A stretch of DNA of 38,067 nt from an uncultured Spirochaetales bacterium (GTDB lineage: Bacteria; Spirochaetota; Spirochaetia; Sphaerochaetales; Sphaerochaetaceae), in NCBI GenBank assembly GCA_949299185.1, contig CASFZR010000015.1, forward strand, positions 1-38,067, written 5' to 3'. The notes under the pieces were generated by a model. It had not been told where the DNA came from, ran no database searches, and saw only the letters and a program-made list of their open reading frames with translations. The first letter of the stretch is position 1, and each line of letters starts with the position of its first letter. Shown in pieces: positions 1 through 8,405 of this stretch. The translations under genes and the position numbers were made by a program.

Positions 1-260
1 TCCTATAGAAGCTCTTGGCTTAGGTAATATGTCGTCCTCAGTCCCATCGATTATATCGTTTATGACCCCATGTTATGGGATTTATTGTTAGGAGAGTAAT
101 AGGGAAGTATTAAGGGAATTGGATATTTCCTTGATAGTTCTGCGCATGGAGTGCTGGATGGAGTATGCCTTGTTTTCCATCATTAACGTGCCACAATATG
201 CCGATCTATTGTAAAGCCTGTATCTAATTCCTTATCTTGTATGCTTATATCGTAAAATAT
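1..260. other. Gene-free leader region upstream of the phosphate operon
   Basis: This AT-rich stretch contains no credible reading frame on either strand. The long reverse-strand frame that begins in pstS and ends near 271 is a shadow of the real gene. The only structure seen is a small hairpin at 67-79 (CCCAT-gtt-ATGGG) followed by a T-rich run. It could be a weak terminator for a gene lying to the left of the window. I see no RNA gene or mobile element remnant here. Confidence 0.5.
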
Positions 261-270
261 TAAGAAACTG

Positions 271-318
271 TTAAATCGATGTATTTAACTTTGATTTAAC
301 ACTCGTGCGCTTATCAAT
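271..318 (+). promoter_or_regulatory. Possible Pho box and promoter of the pst operon
   Basis: TTTAAC occurs twice at 284-289 and 295-300, exactly 11 bp apart, with a related TTAAAT at 271-276. PhoB/PhoP-type regulators bind direct repeats with 11-bp periodicity next to a weak -35 region, and TTAACA-like units are known from PhoP boxes. A weak -10-like TATCAA lies at 312-317. The site sits about 80 bp before pstS, and the operon encodes its own PhoB/PhoR pair, so autoregulation is the natural reading. The assignment rests on pattern and context only. Confidence 0.4.
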
Positions 319-382
319 TAATCCTCGCTCATTAATATGCCGGTAGAAACTGAATAAGGGCCTGGCCCTATAGGAGTTTGAA

Positions 383-1192
383 ATGAAGAAGATTCTGGCA
401 ATCATGCTCGTTGCGGTTCTTTCCATGGCCGCTGTCTTTGCAAGCGGAGCCTCTGAGAAGGCTACTGTCTCTACCGATGGCTCTACCTCCATGGAGAAGG
501 TGATCCTCTCGCTCGCCGAGCAGTATATGGCTGATAATCCTAACGTAAATGTTACATACAATCCGACCGGAAGCGGTACTGGTATCACGGCAGCTCTCGA
601 GGGCAGGTGCGATATCGGTCTTTCCTCTCGCGCCCTCAAGGCAGATGAGGTCGCTTCTGGACTTAAGGAGACGATCGTCGCCCTTGATGGCATCTGCGTG
701 ATCGTCAATGCTGACAATCCTGTCTCTGACCTCTCGATCGAGCAGATCGCTGGCCTCTTCAATGGCACGATCACCAACTGGAGCGAGGTCGGCGGCAACG
801 ATGCGCCTGTCGTGGCTATCGGCCGTGAGGCCGGAAGCGGCACGAGGGATGGCTTCGAGTCCATCACCGACACTGAGGATGCCTGCGTGTACAGCCAGGA
901 GCTTACCTCCACCGGCGCTGTCATCACCGCTGTCTCCCAGAACCCTGGTGCTATCGGATACGCATCCCTTGCTTCCAACCTTGAGTCCGTGAAGGCCCTT
1001 ACCGTTGAGGGTGTCGAGGCTACCGAGGCTACCGTCAAGAGCGGCGAGTACAAGATCCAGAGGCCGTTCGTCTTCGCGACCCTCTCTTCTGAGGCGCTCT
1101 CTGACGAGGCACAGGCGTTCTTCGATTACGCTATCAGCGCAGAGGCTGCTCCGATCATCGCCGCAGCTGGTGCTGTCCCAGTAGCTGAGTGA
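383..1192 (+). CDS. pstS: Phosphate ABC transporter, substrate-binding protein PstS
   Basis: This is the periplasmic phosphate receptor that delivers phosphate to PstCA. Residues 1-21 form a signal peptide ending in VFAS; there is no lipobox cysteine, so it is probably a soluble periplasmic protein. Two phosphate-binding loops typical of the family are visible: STDGSTSM at residues 30-37 and GREAGSGTRDGF at 147-158. Its 269 residues match the compact PstS type of Gram-positives and spirochaetes. The ATG at 383 has a TAGGAG ribosome site seven bases upstream. It is the first gene of a seven-gene operon, and pstC follows after a short gap. Identification is secure from motifs and operon order. 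Confidence 0.96.
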   Translation: MKKILAIMLVAVLSMAAVFASGASEKATVSTDGSTSMEKVILSLAEQYMADNPNVNVTYNPTGSGTGITAALEGRCDIGLSSRALKADEVASGLKETIVALDGICVIVNADNPVSDLSIEQIAGLFNGTITNWSEVGGNDAPVVAIGREAGSGTRDGFESITDTEDACVYSQELTSTGAVITAVSQNPGAIGYASLASNLESVKALTVEGVEATEATVKSGEYKIQRPFVFATLSSEALSDEAQAFFDYAISAEAAPIIAAAGAVPVAE

Positions 1193-1209
1193 TAGGCGGG
1201 GATCCAGGA

Positions 1210-2115
1210 ATGAATCTCAAGGATTTCATCGCCCAGAAGGGATATAAGGATAATCCCCGCAGGCTGATGGAGGATGTGATCCACCTGGTATTCCTCATCC
1301 TAGGACTTGTCGCGGTCGGCTCGGTCCTGGTCATCACGATCTATCTCGTGATCTCCGGCCTGCCGGCCATCTTCAAGATCGGGCCCATTGAGTTCCTCTT
1401 CGGGACAAGGTGGGCCTCGACGGCTGCAGAGCCTGCCTTCGGAATACTGCCATTCATCCTCACATCGATCTACGGCACAGCAGGGGCAATCGTCATAGGC
1501 GTTCCCATAGGATTCTTCGCCGCGGTCTTCCTCGCGAAGATGGCCCCCAGGAGGGTAAGGGAGCTGATGGAGCTTTGCATCGGCGTGCTGGCGGGAATCC
1601 CGTCGGTCGTGTATGGCCTTGTCGGCATGACGATCCTCGTTCCCGGGATAAGGATACTCTTCGGAGTACCGGATGGCGCTACGCTCTTCGCGGCTATCAT
1701 CGTGCTTGCCGTGATGATCCTGCCTTCGGTGATAAACGTCTCGCTGACGGCGCTTCAGGCCGTCCCTCAGGAATATGAGGAGGCATCCCTCGCGCTTGGT
1801 GCGACAGGTACCGAGACCTATTTCCGTGTCACCGTCCCGGCAGCAAAGAGCGGCATCTTCACCGCGATAGTCCTCGGCATCGGAAGGGCGATCGGAGAGG
1901 CTATGGCCATCATGATGGTCGCGGGTAACGTCGCGAATATGCCGTCTCTCTTCAAGTCGGTGCGCTTCCTGACCACCGCCGTTGCCTCGGAGATGTCCTA
2001 TTCATCCGGACTGCAGAGAGAGGCACTGTTCTCGATCGCGCTGGTGCTGTTCCTCTTCATCATGATCATCAATGCGATACTCAACGTCCTCAAGACAGGA
2101 GGCAAGGCTGAATGA
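1210..2115 (+). CDS. pstC: Phosphate ABC transporter permease PstC
   Basis: Inner-membrane subunit of the high-affinity phosphate importer, pairing with PstA. About 301 residues, with a predicted N-terminal membrane helix near residues 20-45 and five more hydrophobic segments. The permease (EAA) loop is seen around 'EYEEASLALGATGTETYFRV', followed by the conserved GIGRAIGEAMAI stretch. An upstream in-frame GTG at 1189 would overlap the pstS stop; I prefer the ATG at 1210 because the family starts near the cytoplasmic tail MNLKDFI and the GTG has no ribosome site. The stop overlaps the pstA start by four bases (ATGA), which suggests translational coupling. Confidence 0.94.
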   Translation: MNLKDFIAQKGYKDNPRRLMEDVIHLVFLILGLVAVGSVLVITIYLVISGLPAIFKIGPIEFLFGTRWASTAAEPAFGILPFILTSIYGTAGAIVIGVPIGFFAAVFLAKMAPRRVRELMELCIGVLAGIPSVVYGLVGMTILVPGIRILFGVPDGATLFAAIIVLAVMILPSVINVSLTALQAVPQEYEEASLALGATGTETYFRVTVPAAKSGIFTAIVLGIGRAIGEAMAIMMVAGNVANMPSLFKSVRFLTTAVASEMSYSSGLQREALFSIALVLFLFIMIINAILNVLKTGGKAE

Positions 2116-2910
2116 TAGAAAGGATATCTGGAAAGAGGAAGGCGTGGTGCGGAGTGATGAAGACGCTCTGCTGGATCTCTCTGGCAGTCGTCACGGCGCT
2201 TACCGCGTTCATGCTCCTCTACGTGCTTGTCCGCGGCGTTCCGCATATCACGCCGCAGCTTCTCTTCACGAAGCCAAGCACGCTGCGCAATACCATCGGC
2301 ATCCTGCCTGACATCCTGAACACGCTCTACATCGTCATAGCGACGCTTGTGATCGTGCTTCCGATAGGAGTCGGCGCGGCGATCTACCTCAATGAATACG
2401 CGACGAACAAGAGGGTCGTTGAGGTCATCGAGTTCGCGGCGGAGACGCTCTCGGGCATCCCGTCGATCATCTATGGCCTGGTAGGCATGCTCGTGTTCTG
2501 CCAGTTCTGCTCGCTCGGCACGACGCTCCTTGCCGGTGCGCTCACGCTCGTGATCATGAATCTTCCTACCATCATGAGGACGACGCAGGAGAGCCTGAAG
2601 ACGGTACCGGAGAGCTATAGGGAAGGCGCCTTCGCGCTCGGAGCGGGGAAGTGGAGGGTCATCAGGACTGTTGTCCTTCCCACCTGCATAAACGGCATAA
2701 TCACAGGATGCATCCTTTCGATCGGAAGGATACTCAGCGAATCGGCGGCCCTGCTTTTCACCGCGGGATTCGCTCATAACGTCAATGGGCCAGCGAGCGC
2801 GGCGAGTTCGATGTCGCCTTCGCCATCGCGGCCATCCTCATGGTCCTGACGGTCATCATCAACATCCTCACCACATATATGGGAAGGCTGATGAAGAGGA
2901 GAAACGGACA

Positions 2911-2914
<4 letters not shown>
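2112..2914 (+). pseudogene. pstA: Phosphate permease PstA, frame disrupted near the 3' end
   Basis: The first roughly 226 codons (ATG 2112, GGAGG ribosome site at 2099-2103) read as a normal PstA permease, through '[21 protein letters not shown]'. The frame then turns into a low-complexity tail ([11 protein letters not shown]) that stops at 2849. The missing C-terminus is plainly readable in another frame from about 2790 to the TGA at 2912-2914. It begins [17 protein letters not shown], continues through the last membrane helix, and overlaps the pstB start by four bases. Compared with the family, roughly 15-25 residues between the two halves are absent, so this looks like a small out-of-frame deletion and not a single-base error. 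It is either a real mutation that would cripple phosphate uptake or an assembly artefact. Confidence 0.82.
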
Positions 2915-3663
<749 letters not shown>

Positions 3664-3664
3664 T

Positions 3665-4330
3665 ATGAGGACAAGATTCGATAGCGAGCTTGAGACGCTC
3701 TACGTCAGCATGATAAAGATGGGTTCCCTCACTGAGGATACCATGAACGCGCTTAAGAAGGCGCTCTCCGGCGAGGGCCGCGACCGCCTCGCGGGAATCG
3801 CGGATATCTCGAGGGAGATCGATGAGAAGGATAGGGAGATCGAGGCTCTCTGCCTCCGTCTGCTGCTGCGCCGCCAGCCGGTGGCGAGGGACCTGCGTAC
3901 TATCTCGTCGGCGATGAAGATGATCTATGATATCGAGAGGATCGGGGACAATGCGGTGGATATCGCGGAGATAATCCCATTCATCTCCTCCGAGGAGCTT
4001 ACGACTCGCGTGGGCCTGGACAGCATGATCGTCATCGTCATAGAGATGGTCACTGGGGCCATCGACGCGTTCGTCCACTCCGATGCGGCCAAGGCAAGCG
4101 CAGTGATCGCACAGGACGATGATGCAGACAGCGCGTTCGACCGAGCCAAGCAGATGGTCACCGATATGATCCGCTGCGGGGATAAGGATGCCCAGGAGGC
4201 TCCTGACCTTCTGATGATCGCCAAGTATCTTGAGAGGATGGGCGATCACGCCGCCTCGCTTGCCAGGTGGGTACTCAATGCCCAGGATGCAAGCGGCGAC
4301 TGGATCAACAATCCGGTGAAGGTGGAGTAG
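3665..4330 (+). CDS. phoU: Phosphate signalling protein PhoU
   Basis: PhoU links the Pst transporter to the PhoR kinase and keeps the Pho regulon off when phosphate is plentiful. The 221-residue protein is two tandem three-helix PhoU domains. The first has the metal-binding-type motif in 'SAMKMIYDIERIGDNAVDIAE', and the second has the equivalent 'IAKYLERMGDHAASLARW'. It starts one base after the pstB stop and ends one base before the phoB start, so it is in the middle of the operon. Length and motifs are typical. Confidence 0.95.
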   Translation: MRTRFDSELETLYVSMIKMGSLTEDTMNALKKALSGEGRDRLAGIADISREIDEKDREIEALCLRLLLRRQPVARDLRTISSAMKMIYDIERIGDNAVDIAEIIPFISSEELTTRVGLDSMIVIVIEMVTGAIDAFVHSDAAKASAVIAQDDDADSAFDRAKQMVTDMIRCGDKDAQEAPDLLMIAKYLERMGDHAASLARWVLNAQDASGDWINNPVKVE

Positions 4331-4331
4331 G

Positions 4332-5009
4332 ATGATCTATCTCGTTGAGGACGATCCATCGATCAGGAAGCTCGTGAGCTATGCGCTCAAGGGCAACGGC
4401 TTCGAGGTCCGGGCCTTCGAGTCCGGTGAGGAGATGTGGGCAGCGCGCGGCAGCGAGAAGCCTGAGATGTTCCTTCTGGATATCATGCTGCCGGGACAGT
4501 CCGGGCTTGAGATCCTCCAGGCGATCCGCGGCGATTCAACGCTACGCCTCGTTCCCGTGATCATGGTCACGGCCCGTGGTACGGAGTATGACAAGGTGCT
4601 GGGGCTTGACAGCGGAGCCGATGACTACATCTCCAAGCCATTCGGCATGATGGAGCTTCTCTCGCGCGTCCGCGCCGTCCTCAGGCGCTGCGAGACGCAC
4701 AAGGAGAACGAGGACCTCAGGTATGGTGATATCATCATATCCTCAGCCTCCCATCAGGTGAAGGTAGGCGGGGCAAAGGTGGAGCTTACGCTCAAGGAGT
4801 TCAACCTGCTTCTATACCTGATGGAGAACGAGGGGATCGTCCTTGACAGGGACAGCATACTCAACACCGTCTGGGGGTACTCCTTCGATGGTGAGAACAG
4901 GACAGTTGATGTCCATATCCGGCACCTCAGGGAGAAGCTGGGGACAGAAGGCAGCCGCATAGAGACGGTGAAGGGTGTCGGCTACAGATTCAGGGGACAC
5001 GATGAATAA
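4332..5009 (+). CDS. phoB: Phosphate regulon response regulator PhoB/PhoP (OmpR family)
   Basis: DNA-binding response regulator. The receiver domain (residues 1-115) has the acidic pocket E6-D7-D8, phosphoacceptor D50 in LLDIMLPG, switch T80 and K102. A winged-helix output domain follows (about 130-224, ending ETVKGVGYRFRG), typical of OmpR/PhoB. The operon position after phoU and before a membrane histidine kinase supports the phosphate-regulon identity; sequence alone would only give the OmpR family. The ribosome site GGAG lies inside the end of phoU. Confidence 0.9.
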   Translation: MIYLVEDDPSIRKLVSYALKGNGFEVRAFESGEEMWAARGSEKPEMFLLDIMLPGQSGLEILQAIRGDSTLRLVPVIMVTARGTEYDKVLGLDSGADDYISKPFGMMELLSRVRAVLRRCETHKENEDLRYGDIIISSASHQVKVGGAKVELTLKEFNLLLYLMENEGIVLDRDSILNTVWGYSFDGENRTVDVHIRHLREKLGTEGSRIETVKGVGYRFRGHDE

Positions 5010-6666
5010 GAAGATATTTCAGACCGTTTTCATCTCTATACTGATGACGCTTGTCCTTGCGCTCGCGGTATCGATAGCGGTATTCCATGCTGAGTATGAG
5101 GAGAGGATAGAGTCCGATCTCCACGCGGAGGTCAGGCTCCTCTCCGCCGTTGCGGCCAACGGCATCGGCGATATAGGCAAGGGGATCGTGCCGGGACACA
5201 GGATCACCTTGATATCAGGCGACGGCTCCGTCCTCTATGAGAGCGAGAGGAGTCCGGAGGGCATGGAGAACCATCTGGAGAGGCCTGAGGTGCAGGACGC
5301 CCTGCAATATGGCTATGGCGAGGACACTAGAAGGAGCGACACGCTTCTTGAGGACTTCCACTATGCCGCGATGCGCCTTGATGATGGCAGCATCCTGCGC
5401 GTGGCTGTCCCTGCCGATACGCTCCTGTCGTTCGTCATCGATATGATCCTTCCGATGCTCCTGATCCTGATCGTGCTGATGATCTTCTTCGCCTGGTACT
5501 CCTTCAAGGCCGCCAAGCGCATCACCGATCCCATCAACTCGATCGACCTCGAGCATCCTGAGGATAATGAGGACTACGAGGAGCTGTCGCCGCTGCTGTA
5601 CAGGATAGCCAAGCAGCAGGCCACGATCCGTGATCAGATAGAGAGCGCTGAGCGTACCAGGCATGAGTTCTCCATCATAACGGGGAATATGTCCGAAGGC
5701 CTTGCCGTCGTCGATCCCGAGGCGAGGATCCTCTCGATAAACCGTGCCTTCTATGAGCTTTTCGATGCCCAGAAGGCGGGTGCCGGCGACAGCGTGCTTG
5801 CTATAGACCGCTCGGATCAGTTCTCTGAAGTACTCTTCGCGGCCCTCGGAGGCAAGAGGGCGGAGACCGTGATAGAGAGACCCGGACGTACGCTACAGGT
5901 GATCTCATCGCCTGTCAACGATGATGGCAGCAATACCCGTGGCGCGGTGGTGATCGTCATCGACATAACGGAGAAGGCCGAGAGGGAGAGCCTCAGGCGC
6001 GAGTTCACGGCCAACGTCAGCCATGAGCTGCGTACTCCGCTTACTTCCATATCTGGATTCGCGGAGCTGCTGATGAATGGCAGCGTGCCAGCTGAGGAGG
6101 TCAGTTCGTTTGCCAAGGATATCTATGACGAGGTACAGCGTCTGATAGCCCTCGTCCATGACATAATGAGGCTTTCCCGCCTCGATGAGGGAAGCGAGGC
6201 CGAGATCATGGAGAAGGTGGATCTCTCGGATATAGCCGATGAGGTGGTCATGCGTCTCCGCGCCAAGGCCCAGAATGACGATGTGACCCTTTCCTTCTCC
6301 CATGAAGGCAGGACTGAGCTGATGGGGTCTGAGTCGCTTCTCGATGAGATGGTCTACAACCTCGTCGAGAATTCGATAAAGTACAACAAGGAGAAGGGCT
6401 CTGTCTCCGTCTCCGTGATCGGCGCTGAGGATAAGGTCATCCTTACCGTTGCCGATACCGGCATAGGTATTCCCGATGAGGATAAGGACAGGGTATTCGA
6501 GCGCTTCTACCGCGTTGACAAGTCACGTTCCCGCAACTCTGGAGGAACAGGCCTCGGACTATCGATAGTCCGCCACGCCGTGATGTTCCACAACGGCACG
6601 ATAACCCTCAATTCGAAGATGGGCGAGGGAACCACGATAACCGTCTCATTCCCGGCTATCGGCTGA
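5002..6666 (+). CDS. phoR: Phosphate regulon sensor histidine kinase PhoR
   Basis: Membrane sensor kinase that phosphorylates PhoB. 554 residues: helix 1 at about 4-26, an extracytoplasmic region to about 145, helix 2 at about 146-172, a HAMP-like linker, and a PAS domain (about 222-325). The dimerisation domain follows with phospho-accepting H341 in NVSHELRTPL. The ATPase domain shows NLVENSIKYN (N box), VADTGIGIP (G1), FERFYR (F box) and GGTGLGLSIV (G2). I chose ATG 5002, which overlaps the phoB stop and has AGGGG six bases upstream, over the in-frame GTG at 4975. It is the last gene of the operon before a terminator hairpin. Confidence 0.92.
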   Translation: MNKKIFQTVFISILMTLVLALAVSIAVFHAEYEERIESDLHAEVRLLSAVAANGIGDIGKGIVPGHRITLISGDGSVLYESERSPEGMENHLERPEVQDALQYGYGEDTRRSDTLLEDFHYAAMRLDDGSILRVAVPADTLLSFVIDMILPMLLILIVLMIFFAWYSFKAAKRITDPINSIDLEHPEDNEDYEELSPLLYRIAKQQATIRDQIESAERTRHEFSIITGNMSEGLAVVDPEARILSINRAFYELFDAQKAGAGDSVLAIDRSDQFSEVLFAALGGKRAETVIERPGRTLQVISSPVNDDGSNTRGAVVIVIDITEKAERESLRREFTANVSHELRTPLTSISGFAELLMNGSVPAEEVSSFAKDIYDEVQRLIALVHDIMRLSRLDEGSEAEIMEKVDLSDIADEVVMRLRAKAQNDDVTLSFSHEGRTELMGSESLLDEMVYNLVENSIKYNKEKGSVSVSVIGAEDKVILTVADTGIGIPDEDKDRVFERFYRVDKSRSRNSGGTGLGLSIVRHAVMFHNGTITLNSKMGEGTTITVSFPAIG

Positions 6667-6690
6667 AGATGGATGCAATGAAATCATATA

Positions 6691-6724
6691 GGAGGGCAGG
6701 TCACAGGGCCTGCCCTTCGCTTTC
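6691..6724 (+). terminator. Rho-independent-like terminator after phoR
   Basis: Inverted repeat AGGGCAGG (6693-6700) and CCTGCCCT (6709-6716) with an eight-base loop, followed by the moderately T-rich TCGCTTTC. It ends the pst-pho operon 27 bases past the phoR stop. The T run is weak, so efficiency is uncertain. Confidence 0.65.
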
Positions 6725-6745
6725 AAAGTATGACAGAGTATACCA

Positions 6746-6798
6746 TTATCCTCCTTATGAAGATGTGGTATAAAATAATTACACGGCTTCATGAAGCC
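6746..6798 (+). promoter_or_regulatory. Promoter with perfect palindrome (likely operator) before XRE gene
   Basis: A -10-like TATAAA at 6769-6774 has a weak -35 (TTATCC, 6746-6751) at 17 bp spacing. A perfect 14-bp palindrome, GGCTTCATGAAGCC, lies at 6785-6798, just past the expected transcription start, and ends 17 bases before the start codon. A homodimeric HTH protein is encoded immediately downstream, so this is a good candidate for an autoregulatory operator. This is inference from position and symmetry. Confidence 0.5.
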
Positions 6799-6815
6799 AT
6801 CGATAAAGGGGCGCT

Positions 6816-7067
6816 ATGATAAGAGACAGATACATCGATTTCAAGGATTCCGAGTGGTTCAGGGAGGTGGAGCCTGAGCTGACCCCTGAAAGCAATCTGG
6901 CCTTCTATCGTAAGCTCTCGGGAATGACTCAAGGCGAGCTTGCCGAGAAGCTTGGCACCACTAAGCAGGTGATATCCGACATGGAGCATGGACGAAGATC
7001 CATAAGCAAGGCTGTCGCGAAGGAGCTTTCCCGTATCTTCGATGTATCTGTGGAGCGTTTCATATAG
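6816..7067 (+). CDS. Small XRE-family helix-turn-helix regulator
   Basis: An 83-residue protein made almost entirely of a Cro/CI-type HTH (about residues 28-80), with the motif MTQGELAEKLGTTKQVISDME. A 25-residue acidic N-terminal arm precedes it. Such proteins are often antitoxins of HigA or RelB-like systems, where the arm binds the toxin. However, no toxin-sized frame lies on either side: the left neighbour is the phoR terminator and the right neighbour is a reversed aminotransferase. I therefore call it an orphan antitoxin-like regulator. The ATG at 6816 has AAAGGGG five bases upstream, and a palindromic operator candidate lies in its leader. Confidence 0.85.
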   Translation: MIRDRYIDFKDSEWFREVEPELTPESNLAFYRKLSGMTQGELAEKLGTTKQVISDMEHGRRSISKAVAKELSRIFDVSVERFI

Positions 7068-7088
7068 AAGGTAGGTATCAGGGCTTCA

Positions 7089-8210
7089 TCAGAGGCCTTC
7101 CGAAAAGCGTGTTATCGCCGCCAATCCTTCCCTGAGCGTCTCGGTATCGCTGCCATATCCGATGCGGAAGCTTCCTGGCTCCTCGAAGCAGTCTCCCGGG
7201 GTGACGAAGGAGCCCGTCTCATCATAGAGCCTCCTGCAGAACTCGTAGGAGGGGATATCATAGTCGTAGTAGACGAGGGCAGTGGTGCCGGCCTGTGGCT
7301 TGGTATAGCGGAAATGCGCGTTATTCCCGATCCACTGGTCGAGTATGGCGAGGTTCCTCCTCACGATTCCCCTGTTGCGCTCAAGGATGGCCTCCTTATG
7401 CCTCAGCGCGATCGATGCTATGGCGTCGTCGAACATGCCGCAGCTGATAAGGTCATAGTCGCGGTGTGAGGTGAAGGCCTTTAGCGCATCCTCGTCATGG
7501 GTGAAGATCCATCCCATGCGTATGCCGGCGAGCGAGAAGACCTTTGACATGCTGCCCACGGAGATTCCCTTCTCATAGAGATCCGCGACGGACTCGCACC
7601 AGACGTCCTCCTGGGTCAGATGACGATACACCTCATCGGAGAGGACGTAGGCCCCGACGTTACTCGCGATCGCTATTATGGAGGAGAGCAGCTCCTTGGA
7701 CATCAGCGCACCGGTGGGGTTGTTGGGATTGTTGATGCAGATGAGCCTCGTGTCATCGGTAACGAGCCTCTCAAGCTCACTGAGGTCTGGCAGATAGCCG
7801 TTCTCCTGCCTCAGATGCATGATATCCACCTTCGCCCCGATGGACTGGGGGATGGAGTATAGCTGCTGGTAGGTCGGCATGATGCTCACGACGTGGTCGC
7901 CTACGGAGACAAGGGAGCAGAAGACATGGTGGTTGGCTCCCGCCGCGCCGTGGGTCGTGATGATCTCCTGCGGACGTGCCGTCCTGTATAGCGAGGCGAT
8001 GCCGCTTCTGAGCGCGTTGCTTCCCTCTATGTCGCCATAGGTGAGGCGCCTGGCGCAGAACGCTAAGAGAAATGCGTCCTTATCCTCTCCTGCAAGCGAG
8101 AAAAGCTCATCGACAGAGACGGAGTCCACGCAGGTCTCTGCGATGTTGTAGCGCGCTCCCGTCTCATATGCGTTCATCCATTCCTCTACGGCAAAGGGCC
8201 TGATATCCAT
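7089..8210 (-). CDS. PLP-dependent class I/II aminotransferase
   Basis: A 373-residue fold-type I PLP enzyme. The conserved NNPNNPTG segment (carboxylate/PLP contacts), the LSDEVYRH aspartate-tyrosine pair, and the Schiff-base lysine in SMSKVFSLAGIRMGW are all present. A late arginine (SFRIGYG) should bind the substrate carboxylate. The family includes general amino acid aminotransferases and capreomycidine-synthase-like enzymes; the donor and acceptor cannot be told from sequence. The start codon at 8210 has a GGAGG ribosome site five bases upstream on the minus strand. It stands alone, and its 3' end faces the XRE gene's 3' end about 20 bp away. Confidence 0.88.
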   Translation of the reverse strand: MDIRPFAVEEWMNAYETGARYNIAETCVDSVSVDELFSLAGEDKDAFLLAFCARRLTYGDIEGSNALRSGIASLYRTARPQEIITTHGAAGANHHVFCSLVSVGDHVVSIMPTYQQLYSIPQSIGAKVDIMHLRQENGYLPDLSELERLVTDDTRLICINNPNNPTGALMSKELLSSIIAIASNVGAYVLSDEVYRHLTQEDVWCESVADLYEKGISVGSMSKVFSLAGIRMGWIFTHDEDALKAFTSHRDYDLISCGMFDDAIASIALRHKEAILERNRGIVRRNLAILDQWIGNNAHFRYTKPQAGTTALVYYDYDIPSYEFCRRLYDETGSFVTPGDCFEEPGSFRIGYGSDTETLREGLAAITRFSEGL

Positions 8211-8266
8211 GCTAGCCTCCTTGGTTTCCCTATGTTTTTAGGCCCTACGGAGGGTTAAAGTCAAGT

Positions 8267-8356
8267 TTTACCAGACCGTGGTTATTTCATACTATGCCGT
8301 TTGCGCGTATATCAGGGGCTTTCTTCATTGACAACGGCGTGTCTGGATGCAACGAT
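8267..8356 (+). promoter_or_regulatory. Candidate promoters for the acyl-CoA ligase pair
   Basis: Two candidates lie in this gap. TTTACC (8267-8272) and TACTAT (8290-8295) are 17 bp apart. A perfect -35, TTGACA (8328-8333), is followed 17 bp later by a poor -10, AACGAT. The first has the better overall balance. Neither is certain. Confidence 0.35.
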
Positions 8357-8405
8357 AGCACAGGACTACGACAGTTCTGCGGAATATGTCGAAAAAGGAG
8401 AAGGC

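Noticed and set aside
271..1053. 260-residue minus-strand frame over pstS
   Set aside because: Serine- and threonine-rich mirror of pstS with no ribosome site or domain.
2785..2910. N-terminal extension of PstB from ATG 2785
   Set aside because: The extension is an out-of-frame reading of the pstA 3' end; GTG 2911 has a ribosome site and matches the PstB family start.
6816..7067. Complete toxin-antitoxin module
   Set aside because: The XRE protein looks antitoxin-like, but no toxin-sized frame lies beside it on either strand.
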